A stretch of 64,000 bases of DNA from RYN-133 sp963708645 (GCA_963708645.1 CAVPTA010000010.1:1-64000); one strand, 5' to 3'; shown: positions 9,298-18,462, numbered from the stretch's first letter. Program-made: numbers and translations. Notes: generated by a model not told the origin, from the sequence alone.

Positions 9298-10013
9298 ACG
9301 GCGAGCCGATCGAGGAGTACCTGGACGGCCTGTACGGCCAGCTGCGCACCGATCCGCGCAGCGCGCGCCGGCTGCTGGACGAGGCCGCTGATCACCTGCA
9401 CGGCGCGGCGGCCGAGTTCGAGGAGCAGGGCATGAGTCGCCTCGACGCCGAGCGCGAAGCCGTGCTGCGCTTCGGTGCGAGCGCCCCGATCGCCCGCGCC
9501 GACTCGCGAGACACGTTCGGCGCGTTGGTTTTCGACACGGGCAAGGCAGTGACGCTGCTCGGTGCGATCGGCCTGATCGCGGTCGGCGTGAGCGGCCTGC
9601 TCGCCGGGGCGATGATGGCGTTGTTCGGCCGGCAGTTCGTCGGCGGCGGTCTGGCCGGTTCGGTGTTCGGCGGCGCACCGGCGTCGGTGGGCGAGGACGC
9701 CGGCGATGCCGTGTCGCTGCGCGTGCTTGCGGGTCTTGTCGGGCTGGTCGTCCTCGCTGGCCTGTGGGCGTTGCACCGCACTCGTCCGCAGAGCATGGCG
9801 CTGCGCGTGTTGCCCGCCGCCTACGTCGATGTGGTGGCCCTTGTTGCGTTCGCGAGCGCGGCGATCCTGCTATTCGCCGCGAGCATCGACCAGATCGTTC
9901 AGCAGTCCGGTCACGGGACGGGCTTCTTCCTGTCCGGCGCCGTGGTGTCGCTCGCCGGCGCGGTGGTCTACGGCGCGCGCTCGGTGCGATCGGTGCTGCA
10001 CCGCCGCGCCTGA
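9294..10013 (+). CDS. HAAS (DUF1700)-type membrane protein paired with PadR
   Basis: The protein has about 239 residues. The N-terminal part is a soluble HAAS-type helical domain (EEYLDGLYGQLRTDPRSARRLLDEAADHL to about residue 65) and the rest is four predicted membrane helices: LLGAIGLIAVGVSGLLAGAM, VLAGLVGLVVLAGLWAL, YVDVVALVAFASAAILLFAA and FLSGAVVSLAGAVVYGA. Proteins of this layout are nearly always encoded directly after a PadR regulator and are thought to act in membrane stress signalling, though no molecular function is established. Translation is probably coupled to padR through the 4-bp overlap. Confidence 0.75.
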   Translation: MNGEPIEEYLDGLYGQLRTDPRSARRLLDEAADHLHGAAAEFEEQGMSRLDAEREAVLRFGASAPIARADSRDTFGALVFDTGKAVTLLGAIGLIAVGVSGLLAGAMMALFGRQFVGGGLAGSVFGGAPASVGEDAGDAVSLRVLAGLVGLVVLAGLWALHRTRPQSMALRVLPAAYVDVVALVAFASAAILLFAASIDQIVQQSGHGTGFFLSGAVVSLAGAVVYGARSVRSVLHRRA

Positions 10014-10018
10014 CCCCT

Positions 10019-10147
10019 CTTTGCCCCGCGAATGTGCGCTCGCGGAGCCGGATCGCTCGCATTGGCGGGGCAAAGCCGTTCGCAGCCCACAGCGTTGCCC
10101 CGCGAATGTGCGTTCGCGGAGCCGGATCGCTCGCATTGGCGGGGCAA
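10019..10147. repeat. Two tandem hairpin repeats (REP-like)
   Basis: Two copies of a 53-57 bp sequence occur at 10019-10075 and 10095-10147, starting 74 bp apart and differing at one base over the shared core. Each copy is itself an imperfect palindrome: CTTTGCCCCGC pairs with GCGGGGCAAAG in copy 1, and TTGCCCCGC with GCGGGGCAA in copy 2, with further pairing through AATG/CATT. No T run follows. They lie between the PadR pair and ftsZ and could end the upstream transcript or act as REP-like elements. No third copy was seen in the window. Confidence 0.8.
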
Positions 10148-10297
10148 GGCGGTGGGTGCCGCGGCGCCTCGCACCGTCGGCCACGCCTGTGCCCGGGCAG
10201 TGGCCGGCAAAGTCTTCGGCGTGTCTTCGGCGTGTCATCGGCGTGCCTGCAACGAATCGCCGGTCGGTCCCTCTAACTTCGGCTGCAACATCCCAGG

Positions 10298-10383
10298 TTG
10301 ACATAACATTAACGGTCTACTTGAGGGTGAGAGTTAGGACGACGCCAGCCGGCGCCACCGCACGCGAAGCAGGGGAGAGACCC
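10298..10383 (+). promoter_or_regulatory. ftsZ upstream promoter region
   Basis: A consensus-like TTGACA at 10298-10303 is followed by TAACATTAACGG. A match to a -10 box at 16-18 bp is poor, so the exact start is unclear; TCTACT at 10316-10321 lies too close. From memory, actinobacterial ftsZ genes often have a GACATAAC-type sequence here. A GGGGAGAG ribosome site precedes the ATG at 10384. The rest of the stretch from 10148 shows nothing else recognisable. Confidence 0.4.
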
Positions 10384-11520
10384 ATGACAGCACCGCACAA
10401 CTACCTGGCGGTCATCAAGGTCGTCGGTGTCGGCGGTGGCGGCGTGAACGCCGTCAACCGCATGATCGAGGTCGGCCTCAAGGGTGTCGAGTTCATCGCG
10501 GTGAACACCGATGCCCAGGCTCTGCTGATGAGCGACGCCGACGTCAAGCTCGACGTCGGCCGCGAGCTCACCCGCGGTCTCGGCGCGGGGGCGCAGCCTG
10601 ACGTCGGCCGCAAGGCCGCCGAGGATCACCGCGACGAGATCGAAGAGGTGCTCAAGGGCGCCGACATGGTCTTCGTCACCGCCGGCGAAGGCGGCGGCAC
10701 CGGCACCGGCGGAGCGCCGGTCATCGCGAGCATCGCCCGCAAGCTCGGCGCGCTCACCATCGGTGTGGTCACCCGCCCGTTCAGCTTCGAGGGCAAGAAG
10801 CGCGCGACCCAGGCCGAGGACGGCATCGACGCGCTGCGCCAGGAATGCGACACGCTGATCGTCATCCCTAACGACCGGTTGCTGCAGATCTCCGAGCGCA
10901 ACGTCACCGTCATGGACGCGTTCCGCAGCGCCGACCAGGTGCTGCTCTCCGGTGTCCAGGGCATCACCGACCTGATCACCACACCCGGCCTGATCAACCT
11001 CGACTTCGCCGACGTGAAGAGCGTCATGAGCGGCGCCGGATCGGCCCTGATGGGCATCGGTTCGGCGCGCGGTGACAACCGCGCCCGCCAGGCGGCCGAG
11101 ATCGCGATCGCGAGCCCGCTGCTCGAAGCGAGCATGGAAGGCGCGCACGGCGTGCTGCTGTCGATCTACGGCGGCTCCGACCTGGGCCTGTTCGAGATCA
11201 ACGAGGCCGCCTCGCTCGTGGCCGAGGCCGCCCACCCCGAGGCGAACATCATCTTCGGTGCGGTCATCGACGACACGCTGGGCGACGAGGTTCGCGTCAC
11301 CGTCATCGCGGCGGGCTTCGACAGCGGGCAGCTTCCGTACAAGAAGGTCGACATCCGCCGCGAGCCGGCGGCCGCCACGCGCCAGCAGCAGTACGCCGGC
11401 GGCGGCGAGGCGCCGATCATCGCGCGCGACGAGCGTCCGGCACCGCCTCCGCCCGCGGCGGCACGCACGCCCGTCAGCCTCGACGACGACCTCGACGTCC
11501 CGGACTTCCTCAAGTCCTGA
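10384..11520 (+). CDS. ftsZ: Cell division tubulin homologue FtsZ
   Basis: FtsZ is the cytoplasmic GTPase that polymerises into the Z-ring and recruits the divisome. The ATG at 10384 follows a strong GGGGAGAG site. The 378-residue product has the nucleotide-binding N-terminal domain (VVGVGGGGVNAVNRM), the tubulin signature GEGGGTGTGG at residues 101-110, the T7-loop side NLDFADVKSVM, a proline-rich linker and the C-terminal peptide DDDLDVPDFLK. That peptide binds SepF and FtsW in actinobacteria, and sepF lies two genes downstream. The frame is intact and the length typical. Confidence 0.98.
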   Translation: MTAPHNYLAVIKVVGVGGGGVNAVNRMIEVGLKGVEFIAVNTDAQALLMSDADVKLDVGRELTRGLGAGAQPDVGRKAAEDHRDEIEEVLKGADMVFVTAGEGGGTGTGGAPVIASIARKLGALTIGVVTRPFSFEGKKRATQAEDGIDALRQECDTLIVIPNDRLLQISERNVTVMDAFRSADQVLLSGVQGITDLITTPGLINLDFADVKSVMSGAGSALMGIGSARGDNRARQAAEIAIASPLLEASMEGAHGVLLSIYGGSDLGLFEINEAASLVAEAAHPEANIIFGAVIDDTLGDEVRVTVIAAGFDSGQLPYKKVDIRREPAAATRQQQYAGGGEAPIIARDERPAPPPPAAARTPVSLDDDLDVPDFLKS

Positions 11521-11528
11521 CAACTCCC

Positions 11529-12243
11529 ATGCGCGGACGAACGCACCGCCGAGTTGGTCGGTTCGCTGGCCGCAGTCCGGGCTCGCATCTCCGACGCGTG
11601 CGAGTCGGCAGGTCGGGATCCGCGCACCGTGACGTTGATCGCGGTCACCAAGACCTACCCGGCCAGCGATGTCGTGGCTCTCGCGCAGCTCGGCGTGCAC
11701 GATCTCGGCGAGAGCAAGGACCAGGAAGCCCGGACGAAGGCTGCCGCACTCGGCACCACCCTGCCGCAACTGCGCTGGCATCTGGTGGGCCGCATGCAGA
11801 CCAACAAGGCCAAGAGCGTGGTCGGCTACGCGCACGCCGTGCACTCGGTCGACCGCGCGAAGCTGGCACGCGCACTCGCCGACGCGGTCGCCAAGCACGA
11901 ACGCCCCGACCCGCTCGAGGTGTTCGTCCAGGTCAGCCTCGACGGCGACCCTGACCGGGGCGGCGTTCCCGACGCCGAACTCGGCCGCCTCGCCGACGAG
12001 GTCGCGCAACATCGCGAGCTTGCGCTGCGTGGCCTGATGACAGTTGCGCCGATCGAGGCCGATCCCGACCAGGCTTTCGCCGCGTTGGCGCAGCTCTCGG
12101 AGCGGGTGCAACGGGCTCACCCGGGAGCCCAGTCGATATCGGCAGGAATGAGCCACGACCTCGAGGCGGCGATTCGCAACGGTGCGACACACGTGCGTGT
12201 CGGTACGGCGTTGCTCGGCCGTCGGCCGCCTCTTTTCAGCTAG
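11529..12243 (+). CDS. PLP homeostasis protein (YggS/PROSC family)
   Basis: Members of this family bind pyridoxal phosphate and keep its free level in balance. The fold is that of alanine racemase domain 1 without the catalytic C-terminal part. The PLP lysine lies in LIAVTKTYPASDV, and other family blocks are LRWHLVGRMQTNKAK, FVQVSLDGDPDRGG, LRGLMTVAP and ISAGMSHDLEAAI. The intact frame starts only at a TTG (11554), but removing one extra C near 11532 gives MADERTAELVGSLAAVRARI from the ATG at 11529, a better N terminus. It starts 8 bp after ftsZ; the pgeF/yfiH gene usually found between them is missing. Confidence 0.9.
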
Positions 12244-12294
12244 CGTCCAACTGCGAAGCACCGATCACCACAGGTCCACCACAGGAGGAACCCG

Positions 12295-12840
12295 ATGCCC
12301 GGAGCTATGCACCGGATGGGCGTATATCTCGGCCTCGTCGAAGACGACGAGTTCGCCGACGGCGAGGGCTGGGACGACCCTCGTGACGGCCACGCCGAGC
12401 GCGCTCCCGAGCGTGCCCCGGCTCGTCGCGAGGGGTATGCCGAGCCGCGCTACACCCGCGCGACCAAGCATGAGTCGCAGCGTGGAGGGGTCGAGACGTT
12501 GCAGCGCGACTACGAGCGCGGTCACGACGAGTACGACGCTTACGTCGATCACGGCGCGGCGTCGGGTTACCAGATCACCGCGCTGCACCCGCGTACGTAC
12601 AACGAGGCGCGCACGATCGGTGAGGCGTTCCGGGCGAGCACGCCGGTGATCATGAACCTGTCCGAGATGGACGACGCCGACGCCAAACGCCTGGTCGACT
12701 TCGCCGCGGGACTGACCTTCGGCCTGCACGGACGCATCGAGCGGGTGACCGCCAAGGTCTTCCTGCTCAGCCCGCACAACGTCACCGTCACCGCGCAGGA
12801 CAAGGCTCGCATCGAGAACGGGTTCTTCAACCAGTCCTGA
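12295..12840 (+). CDS. sepF: Cell division protein SepF
   Basis: SepF anchors FtsZ to the membrane and is the main FtsZ anchor in actinobacteria, which lack FtsA and ZipA. An ACAGGAGGA ribosome site precedes the ATG at 12295. The 181-residue product starts with the membrane-binding amphipathic helix (MHRMGVYLGLV), continues with a charged, variable linker rich in Glu and Arg, and ends with the conserved SepF core from about residue 95 (ITALHPRTYNEARTIGEAF, VIMNLSEMDDADAKRLVDF, FGLHGRIERV). Length and position two genes after ftsZ are normal. Confidence 0.95.
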   Translation: MPGAMHRMGVYLGLVEDDEFADGEGWDDPRDGHAERAPERAPARREGYAEPRYTRATKHESQRGGVETLQRDYERGHDEYDAYVDHGAASGYQITALHPRTYNEARTIGEAFRASTPVIMNLSEMDDADAKRLVDFAAGLTFGLHGRIERVTAKVFLLSPHNVTVTAQDKARIENGFFNQS

Positions 12841-12964
12841 CCCCACCGTCAAGGGCCGACGACGCCGACCTGGCACCATTGTGGGTGTCAGGTCGTTGTC
12901 TGTGTGACGACCGGCAGCAGACAGGTCGATGCACGCCAGGTGACGATGTGAAAGGTGCGGTGCG

Positions 12965-13255
12965 ATGACGATATTCTTCGCCGCACTCGAATATGCGCTC
13001 TACCTCTACATCGTCGTGGTGCTCGCTCGGGTGGTCGTCGAGATCACTCGCCAGTTCGCGCGCTCGTGGCGTCCGGTCGGTGTCGCGGCGATCAGTCTCG
13101 AATTGGTCTACGTGGCAACCGATCCACCGATAAAGTTGCTTCGACGTCTTGTACCACCGCTCCAGATCGGCGGCGTCAGCCTTGACCTGTCGATCCTGAT
13201 CCTGCTGCTGGCGATCCTGGCACTGCGCTGGGCACTGTCGTCCTATGCGGTCTGA
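12965..13255 (+). CDS. YggT-family membrane protein
   Basis: This 96-residue integral membrane protein has two hydrophobic segments, ALEYALYLYIVVVLARVVVE and LDLSILILLLAILALRWAL, separated by a loop with VYVATDPPIKLLRRLVPP, the conserved YggT block. The family's role is not settled; in actinobacteria it is found almost always between sepF and divIVA, which suggests a link to septal or polar envelope growth. The 124-bp gap before it contains no clear promoter. Confidence 0.9.
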   Translation: MTIFFAALEYALYLYIVVVLARVVVEITRQFARSWRPVGVAAISLELVYVATDPPIKLLRRLVPPLQIGGVSLDLSILILLLAILALRWALSSYAV

Positions 13256-13355
13256 CGTGGCAGGATGCGTAACAATCAAGCCATAACCGTCAAGCACAGA
13301 TTGAATCTTCACCGTGCCGGAGACTCCGGAACGCGACGAGCACCGAGGTGACCGA

Positions 13356-14303
13356 ATGCCGCTAACCCCTGCTGAAGTCCACAACGTCGCATTCAAGAAG
13401 CCGCCGATCGGCAAGCGTGGCTACGACGAGGAAGAGGTCGACGCCTTCCTCGACATCGTCGAGGTCGAACTGGCCCGCCTGATCGAAGAGAACAACGATC
13501 TGCGCGCTCGTGCCAACGGCGGTGCCCCGGCACCCGCGGCCGCGGGTCCGGTTGATGACGGACGCCTCGAGGCCATGCAGAACGACCTCGGCTCGGCCCA
13601 GCGCGAGCTCAACGCCGCGCGCGAGGACAACCAGCGCATGCACGCCCACATCAGTGAGCTCGAGCGCGCACTGTCCTCGGGCAAGGACGGGGCGCAGCAG
13701 CAGGTCGTGGCGCTGCAGCAGCAGCTCGCCGAGACCGAGCAGCAGCTCTCGGCCTCGCGCCAGCAGCTCGAGCAGGCTCAGCAGGCCGTCGCTCAGGCCC
13801 AGGCCGCACAGGCTCAGGCCGCGCAGGGTGGTGGACAGCAGTCCGAAGCCGCGACGGCAACGACCGAGCATCACCAGCAGGCGGTGCAGATGCTGGCGCT
13901 CGCGCAGCAAACGGCCGACCAGCACCTCGCCCAGTCCAAGGCCGAAGCCGAGCGCCTGCTGACCGAGGCCCAGCGCAACCACGAAGAGACAATCGGCGCC
14001 GCCCAGGAGCAGGCCAAGCAGCACGTCAGCGAAGCCGAGAGCCGCGCCAAGCAGCTTGACGACGAGAGCTCGGCACGCGCGCAGCGCACCGTCCAGGAGG
14101 CCGAACAGCGCGCCGCGACCATCACCGCCCAGTTCGAGCAGCGCAAGGCCGCGCTCGAGCGGCGCGTCGAGGAGCTGCGCACCTTCGAGCGCGAGTACCG
14201 CACGCGGCTCAAGAGCTACCTCGAGTCGCAGCTGCGCGACCTCGACGCTTCCGGCAACGCCGAGCCGGCGCAGAACGAGGAGATGGCCGACGCCCAAGGG
14301 TGA
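13356..14303 (+). CDS. wag31: Polar growth scaffold DivIVA/Wag31
   Basis: DivIVA binds curved membrane at poles and septa and directs polar cell-wall synthesis. The ATG at 13356 after GAGGTG is chosen because the protein then opens with the canonical MPLTPAEVHNVAFKKPPIGK, whose N-terminal residues insert into the membrane. The DivIVA lipid-binding coiled coil continues through RGYDEEEVDAFLDIVEVE. A low-complexity region rich in Gln and Ala follows (about residues 110-185), then a long second coiled coil to FEREYRTRLKSYLESQLRDL. At 315 residues it is slightly longer than Mycobacterium Wag31, mostly through the Gln/Ala segment. Confidence 0.96.
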   Translation: MPLTPAEVHNVAFKKPPIGKRGYDEEEVDAFLDIVEVELARLIEENNDLRARANGGAPAPAAAGPVDDGRLEAMQNDLGSAQRELNAAREDNQRMHAHISELERALSSGKDGAQQQVVALQQQLAETEQQLSASRQQLEQAQQAVAQAQAAQAQAAQGGGQQSEAATATTEHHQQAVQMLALAQQTADQHLAQSKAEAERLLTEAQRNHEETIGAAQEQAKQHVSEAESRAKQLDDESSARAQRTVQEAEQRAATITAQFEQRKAALERRVEELRTFEREYRTRLKSYLESQLRDLDASGNAEPAQNEEMADAQG

Positions 14304-14388
14304 GCGCGCGTCGCGAGGCGTGGGTAAGACCGTCTGAACAAGGCCGCGCCGGTGACGGCCGATACGCGAGGACGGAAGTGACTCCACG

Positions 14389-15313
14389 ATGGTTCTGATC
14401 GGGCTGCTGCTCGTTGCCCTGGCATGCCTGATCGTCGGGTTGATCATGGCCAACGCGGTGTGGCTGATCGGCTCGCTGGTCGCAAGTGCGGTAGCGGGCT
14501 ATCTGCTGTTCAAGCAACGCGAGCAGCTCGCCGTGCGCGCAGGTACGTCGAAGGATCAGGCTGCGCCGAAGACGACGGCGCCCGCCGCGGACACAGTGTC
14601 GGGTGCTGACACCGGCAGTGCCGCGCCGCGTCCGCAGTCGCTGGCAACCGGGTCGGCGTTCAAGGCCGCACCGGCCGAATCGGCGCCGACCTCGCGTCCG
14701 TCACCGAAGCCGTCACCGAAGCCGGCGCCCGCGACCGCGAACCCCGAACAGCAGGTATGGGTCGTCGACACGCTGCCCGCAGTTCCACCGCGAGGACTGC
14801 GCCGCCATCCAGAACATGGATTCCGAGGCGATTCCGTACGCGCAGGCGGTGGGTGACGGCTTCACCGAATGCACCGTGTGCAAACCGGCCGCGTCCGCGA
14901 CGCAGGCCGAACAGGTCTGGGTGGTCGACGGCCGTCCCGACTATCACGTCGAGGCGTGCCGCAGCCTGAAGGTCGCGGCGTCCCAACAGGGCAGCGAGCC
15001 CGATCAGATTCCGCGGGCGCAGGCCGTCGAGGACGGCTTCTCACCGTGCCCCGACTGTCGACCTGACGGCGCCGCACCCGCCGACACCACGCCCGCGCCG
15101 TCGGCTGTCGAGGAACCGGTCGAGGAACCGGTCGAGGAGCCCGTCGCTCCCACGCCCGACACCGTCTGGGTCGTCGACGGCCGTCCGCGCTACCACCTCG
15201 GCGACTGCATGATCATCAAGGATCAGGACGCCCAGGAGATCCCGCTCGCCCAGGCGTCCGAGGACGGCTTCATGGCCTGCTCGATGTGCCAGCCGGCTGT
15301 CCAACCTGCCTGA
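14389..15313 (+). CDS. Membrane-anchored protein with three YHxxxC...CxxC domains (one frameshift)
   Basis: The N terminus has two membrane segments (LIGLLLVALACLIVGLIM and AVWLIGSLVASAVAGYLL), followed by a Pro/Ala/Ser linker with PSPKPSPKPAP. Three copies of one domain then follow, at about 14755-14887, 14916-15064 and 15163-15297. Each begins VWVVD, continues YH or FHxxxC, then IPxAQAxxDGF, and ends CxxC(K/R/Q)P. This pattern is known from secreted and nuclease-associated proteins and from the Ada metal-binding domain, so each copy probably binds one zinc ion. An extra base or two near 14775 breaks the frame inside copy 1; corrected, it reads LPQFHREDC. A (EEPVEEPV) spacer separates copies 2 and 3. 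Function is unknown; it lies just after divIVA. Confidence 0.7.
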
Positions 15314-15333
15314 GGGAGTCTGCGGGACTGGGG

Positions 15334-18300
15334 TCAGCCGGTTGTGCGTTTGAGCCACAGGTGCAGGCCCAGCTCTTCGTCCTCGGTCTCGTACCAGCCG
15401 TTGCCACTTGGCTGACCCTCGTGGACGGCGGTGGCGAGCACCTCGGACGCGAGTTGCACCTCGTGTGTGCGGATCGCCTCGGCCGGCGCCGGGGCACCAC
15501 CGACTCGCCAGTGCAGCTCGATGCGGTCGGTGACCTCGTAGCCGGCGTTCTTGCGCGCGTCCTGGACGAGCCGGACGATGTCGCGCAGCATGCCGACCAG
15601 GCGCAGCTCGTGGGTCAGTTCGAGATCGAGCGCGACCGTGTCGGCACCGCCCGCGGCGACCGTCCACCCCGAGCGCGGCGTCTCGCTGACCACGAGCATG
15701 TCGCCGGCCAGCGGCAGCGTCTCGCCGTCGACCTCGATCGTCATCGTGCCCTCGCGGAACCGCGACACGAACGCGTCGACATCGGCCGCGGCCGCCGTGG
15801 TGATTGCGGTCGCGACCTGCTGTGTGCGCTTGCCGTAGACCTTGCCCAGTTCGCGGAAGTTCGGCTTCACGGTGAGCTCGACGAGCTCGCCGGCATCGGA
15901 CAGTCGGGCCAGCTCGACGACGTTGAGCTCGTCGCGCACCTGCTCGCGAAGCTCGGCGGGCAACGTCGTCCAGCCCGGCGCCGAGATCAGCGCCTGCGCG
16001 AGCGGCTGCCGCGTCTTGATCTTCGCGTCGGCCCGCGCGGAGCGGCCGAGCTCGACCAGCCGGCGCACCAGCGCCACCTGCTCGCCGAGCTCGCGGTCGA
16101 TCACCTCCGACGACGCGTCGATGATCGGCCACTGCGCGAGATGCACCGACTCGGGCGTGCCGTCGCGACCGGCGAACATCGTTGCCCAGACCTTCTCGGT
16201 CACGAACGGGACGAACGGCGCCATCAGCAACGTGAGCATGTAGAGGCACTCATGCAGCGTCGACAAGGCTGCCGGGTCGCCGTCCCAGAACCGGCGCCGC
16301 GAGCGACGCACGTACCAGTTCGAGAGGTCGTCGATGTAGCCCGCAAGAGCGCGGCCGGCGCGCTGCGTGTCGAAGTCCTCCAAGGCGGTGTCGACCTCGA
16401 GGGCCACCCGGTGCACCTCCGACAGCGCCCACCGATCCAGTTGTGTGGGCGTACCTGCGGTGCCCGGACTCCAGTCGTTGGCGCGCGCGTAGAGCGCCTG
16501 GAACGAGGCCACCGACCAGTACGTGCGCAATACCTTGGACGCGATCTCATCGAGCAGCTTGTGTCCGATTCGCCGCTGCGCCCACGGCGAGCCGCTGCAC
16601 AGCATGAACCAGCGCAGCGCGTCGGCGCCGTGCCGATCCATCAACGGGATCGGCTCGAGGATGTTGCCGAGGTGCTTGCTCATCTTGCGTCCGTCGTCGG
16701 CGAGGATGTGCCCGAGACACAACACCGTCTTGTACGAGCTGCGGTCCTTGACGAGCGTGCCGACAGCCATCAGTGAGTAGAACCAGCCGCGGGTCTGGTC
16801 GATCGCCTCGCAGATGAAGTCGGCGGGGTAGGCGGCGGCAGCTTCGATCTCGTTGTGCACGGGTGCGCCGAACTGCGCGAACGGCATCGAGCCCGAGTCG
16901 AACCACGCGTCGATCACCTGCGGAACGCGGCGATACGTGCCGTCCTCGCCGGGACGGGTGAAGGTGACGTCGTCGACGAAGGGGCGGTGCGGATCGTCGA
17001 GCCGCACACCCGAGAGTTCCTCGAGTTCGGCCAGCGATCCGACGCAGATCATCCGCGTCGGATCGGCGTCGTTGCGCCACACCGGCAGCGGCGTTCCCCA
17101 GTAGCGGTCGCGTGAGAGCGCCCAGTCGATGTTGTTCGTCAACCAGTCGCCGTAGCGACCGTGCTTGATCGTCGCCGGATACCAGTTGGTGGCCTCGTTC
17201 TCGGCGAGCAGCTGCTCCTTGACCACAGTTGTGCGCACGTACCAGGACGGCAGCGCGTAATACATCAGCGGCGTGTGGCAGCGCCAGCAATGCGGGTAGC
17301 TGTGCTCGTACGCGACATGGCGCAACAGCAGCCCGCGCGACTGCAGGTCGGCGATGATCGGCTCGTCTGCATCTTTGAAGAACATGCCGCCGAGCACGGG
17401 GATGTCGTCTGCGAAGCGGCCCCGGGTGTTGATCGGGATGACCAGTTCGACGCCGTTGCGGCGTACCGAGTCGAAGTCGTCTGCGCCGAAGACGGTGGCC
17501 TGGTGCACCAGGCCGGTGCCGTCGTCGGTCGTGACGTAGTCCTCGGCGACGACGAAGTGAGCGCGTCCCGGCCATGGCACGAGATCGAACGGACGCTGGT
17601 AGGTCCAGCCGACCATGTCCGCACCGGAAACGGTCGCCTGCACCGTCCAGCCCTCGCCGAGCACCTTCTCGAGCAGGTCGCGGGCGACGATGAGCTGTTC
17701 GGAGCCGTTGCTCGCGACCGCGTACGCGACGTCGGCGCGCACCGCCACCAGTGCGTTCGACGGCAGGGTCCACGGCGTGGTCGTCCAGATCAACAGCGCC
17801 GCCTCGCCCGCGTACGGACCAGATGTGAGCGGCATCCGCACGTACACCGAGGGGTCGACGACCGTCTCGTACCCCTGGGCGAGTTCGTGGTCGGACAGGC
17901 CGGTGCCGCAACGTGTGCAGTACGGCGCGACCCGGAAGTCCTCGACCAGCAGGCCCTTGTCGAAGATCGTTTTCAGCGCCCACCACACCGACTCGACATA
18001 GTCGGGACGCATCGTCCAGTAGGCGTTCTCGTAGTCGGCCCAGTAGCCCATCCGCTCGCTCATCGTCTCGAACGCGTCGACATGGCGCTGCACGTTCTCG
18101 CGGCAGGCGGCGTTGAACTCGGCGATGCCGTAGGCCTCGATGTCGGGCTTGCCGGTGAAGCCGAGTTCCTTCTCGACGGCGAGTTCAACCGGCAGGCCGT
18201 GGCAGTCCCAGCCGGCGATGCGGGGGACGTGGTAGCCCTTCATCGTCTTGTACCGCGGGAAGACGTCCTTGAAAACGCGGGCCTCGACGTGGTGGGTGCC

Positions 18301-18462
18301 CGGCATGCCGTTGGCGGTCGGCGGGCCCTCGTAGAACGTCCAGGACGGCCCGTGCGCGGTCTGCTCGAGGCTGCGGGCGAAGATCCGGTTCTTATCCCAC
18401 CACTCGATGACCTCATGGTCGAGGGCCACGAGGTCGACGTGGGCGGGCAACGGGTCGTACAT
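15334..18462 (-). CDS. ileS: Isoleucyl-tRNA synthetase
   Basis: IleRS charges tRNA-Ile and edits misactivated valine. The 1042-residue product has the class I motifs GPPTANGMPGTHH (residues 46-58, HIGH counterpart) and KMSKHLGN (about residue 592, KMSKS counterpart), the CP1 editing domain with LIWTTTPWTLPSNAL and GTGLVHQATVFGADDF, and the anticodon-binding and C-terminal domains. A PPTANGxPGxHH form and the overall length fit the eukaryote-like type 2 IleRS group, which is often less sensitive to mupirocin; that is inference. The ATG at 18462 is preceded by a CGAGGAG site that the upstream T-box could hide. Confidence 0.97.
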   Translation of the reverse strand: MYDPLPAHVDLVALDHEVIEWWDKNRIFARSLEQTAHGPSWTFYEGPPTANGMPGTHHVEARVFKDVFPRYKTMKGYHVPRIAGWDCHGLPVELAVEKELGFTGKPDIEAYGIAEFNAACRENVQRHVDAFETMSERMGYWADYENAYWTMRPDYVESVWWALKTIFDKGLLVEDFRVAPYCTRCGTGLSDHELAQGYETVVDPSVYVRMPLTSGPYAGEAALLIWTTTPWTLPSNALVAVRADVAYAVASNGSEQLIVARDLLEKVLGEGWTVQATVSGADMVGWTYQRPFDLVPWPGRAHFVVAEDYVTTDDGTGLVHQATVFGADDFDSVRRNGVELVIPINTRGRFADDIPVLGGMFFKDADEPIIADLQSRGLLLRHVAYEHSYPHCWRCHTPLMYYALPSWYVRTTVVKEQLLAENEATNWYPATIKHGRYGDWLTNNIDWALSRDRYWGTPLPVWRNDADPTRMICVGSLAELEELSGVRLDDPHRPFVDDVTFTRPGEDGTYRRVPQVIDAWFDSGSMPFAQFGAPVHNEIEAAAAYPADFICEAIDQTRGWFYSLMAVGTLVKDRSSYKTVLCLGHILADDGRKMSKHLGNILEPIPLMDRHGADALRWFMLCSGSPWAQRRIGHKLLDEIASKVLRTYWSVASFQALYARANDWSPGTAGTPTQLDRWALSEVHRVALEVDTALEDFDTQRAGRALAGYIDDLSNWYVRRSRRRFWDGDPAALSTLHECLYMLTLLMAPFVPFVTEKVWATMFAGRDGTPESVHLAQWPIIDASSEVIDRELGEQVALVRRLVELGRSARADAKIKTRQPLAQALISAPGWTTLPAELREQVRDELNVVELARLSDAGELVELTVKPNFRELGKVYGKRTQQVATAITTAAAADVDAFVSRFREGTMTIEVDGETLPLAGDMLVVSETPRSGWTVAAGGADTVALDLELTHELRLVGMLRDIVRLVQDARKNAGYEVTDRIELHWRVGGAPAPAEAIRTHEVQLASEVLATAVHEGQPSGNGWYETEDEELGLHLWLKRTTG

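Noticed and set aside
10019..10147. CRISPR repeats upstream of ftsZ
   Set aside because: Only two units, each palindromic over its full length, with no cas genes nearby.
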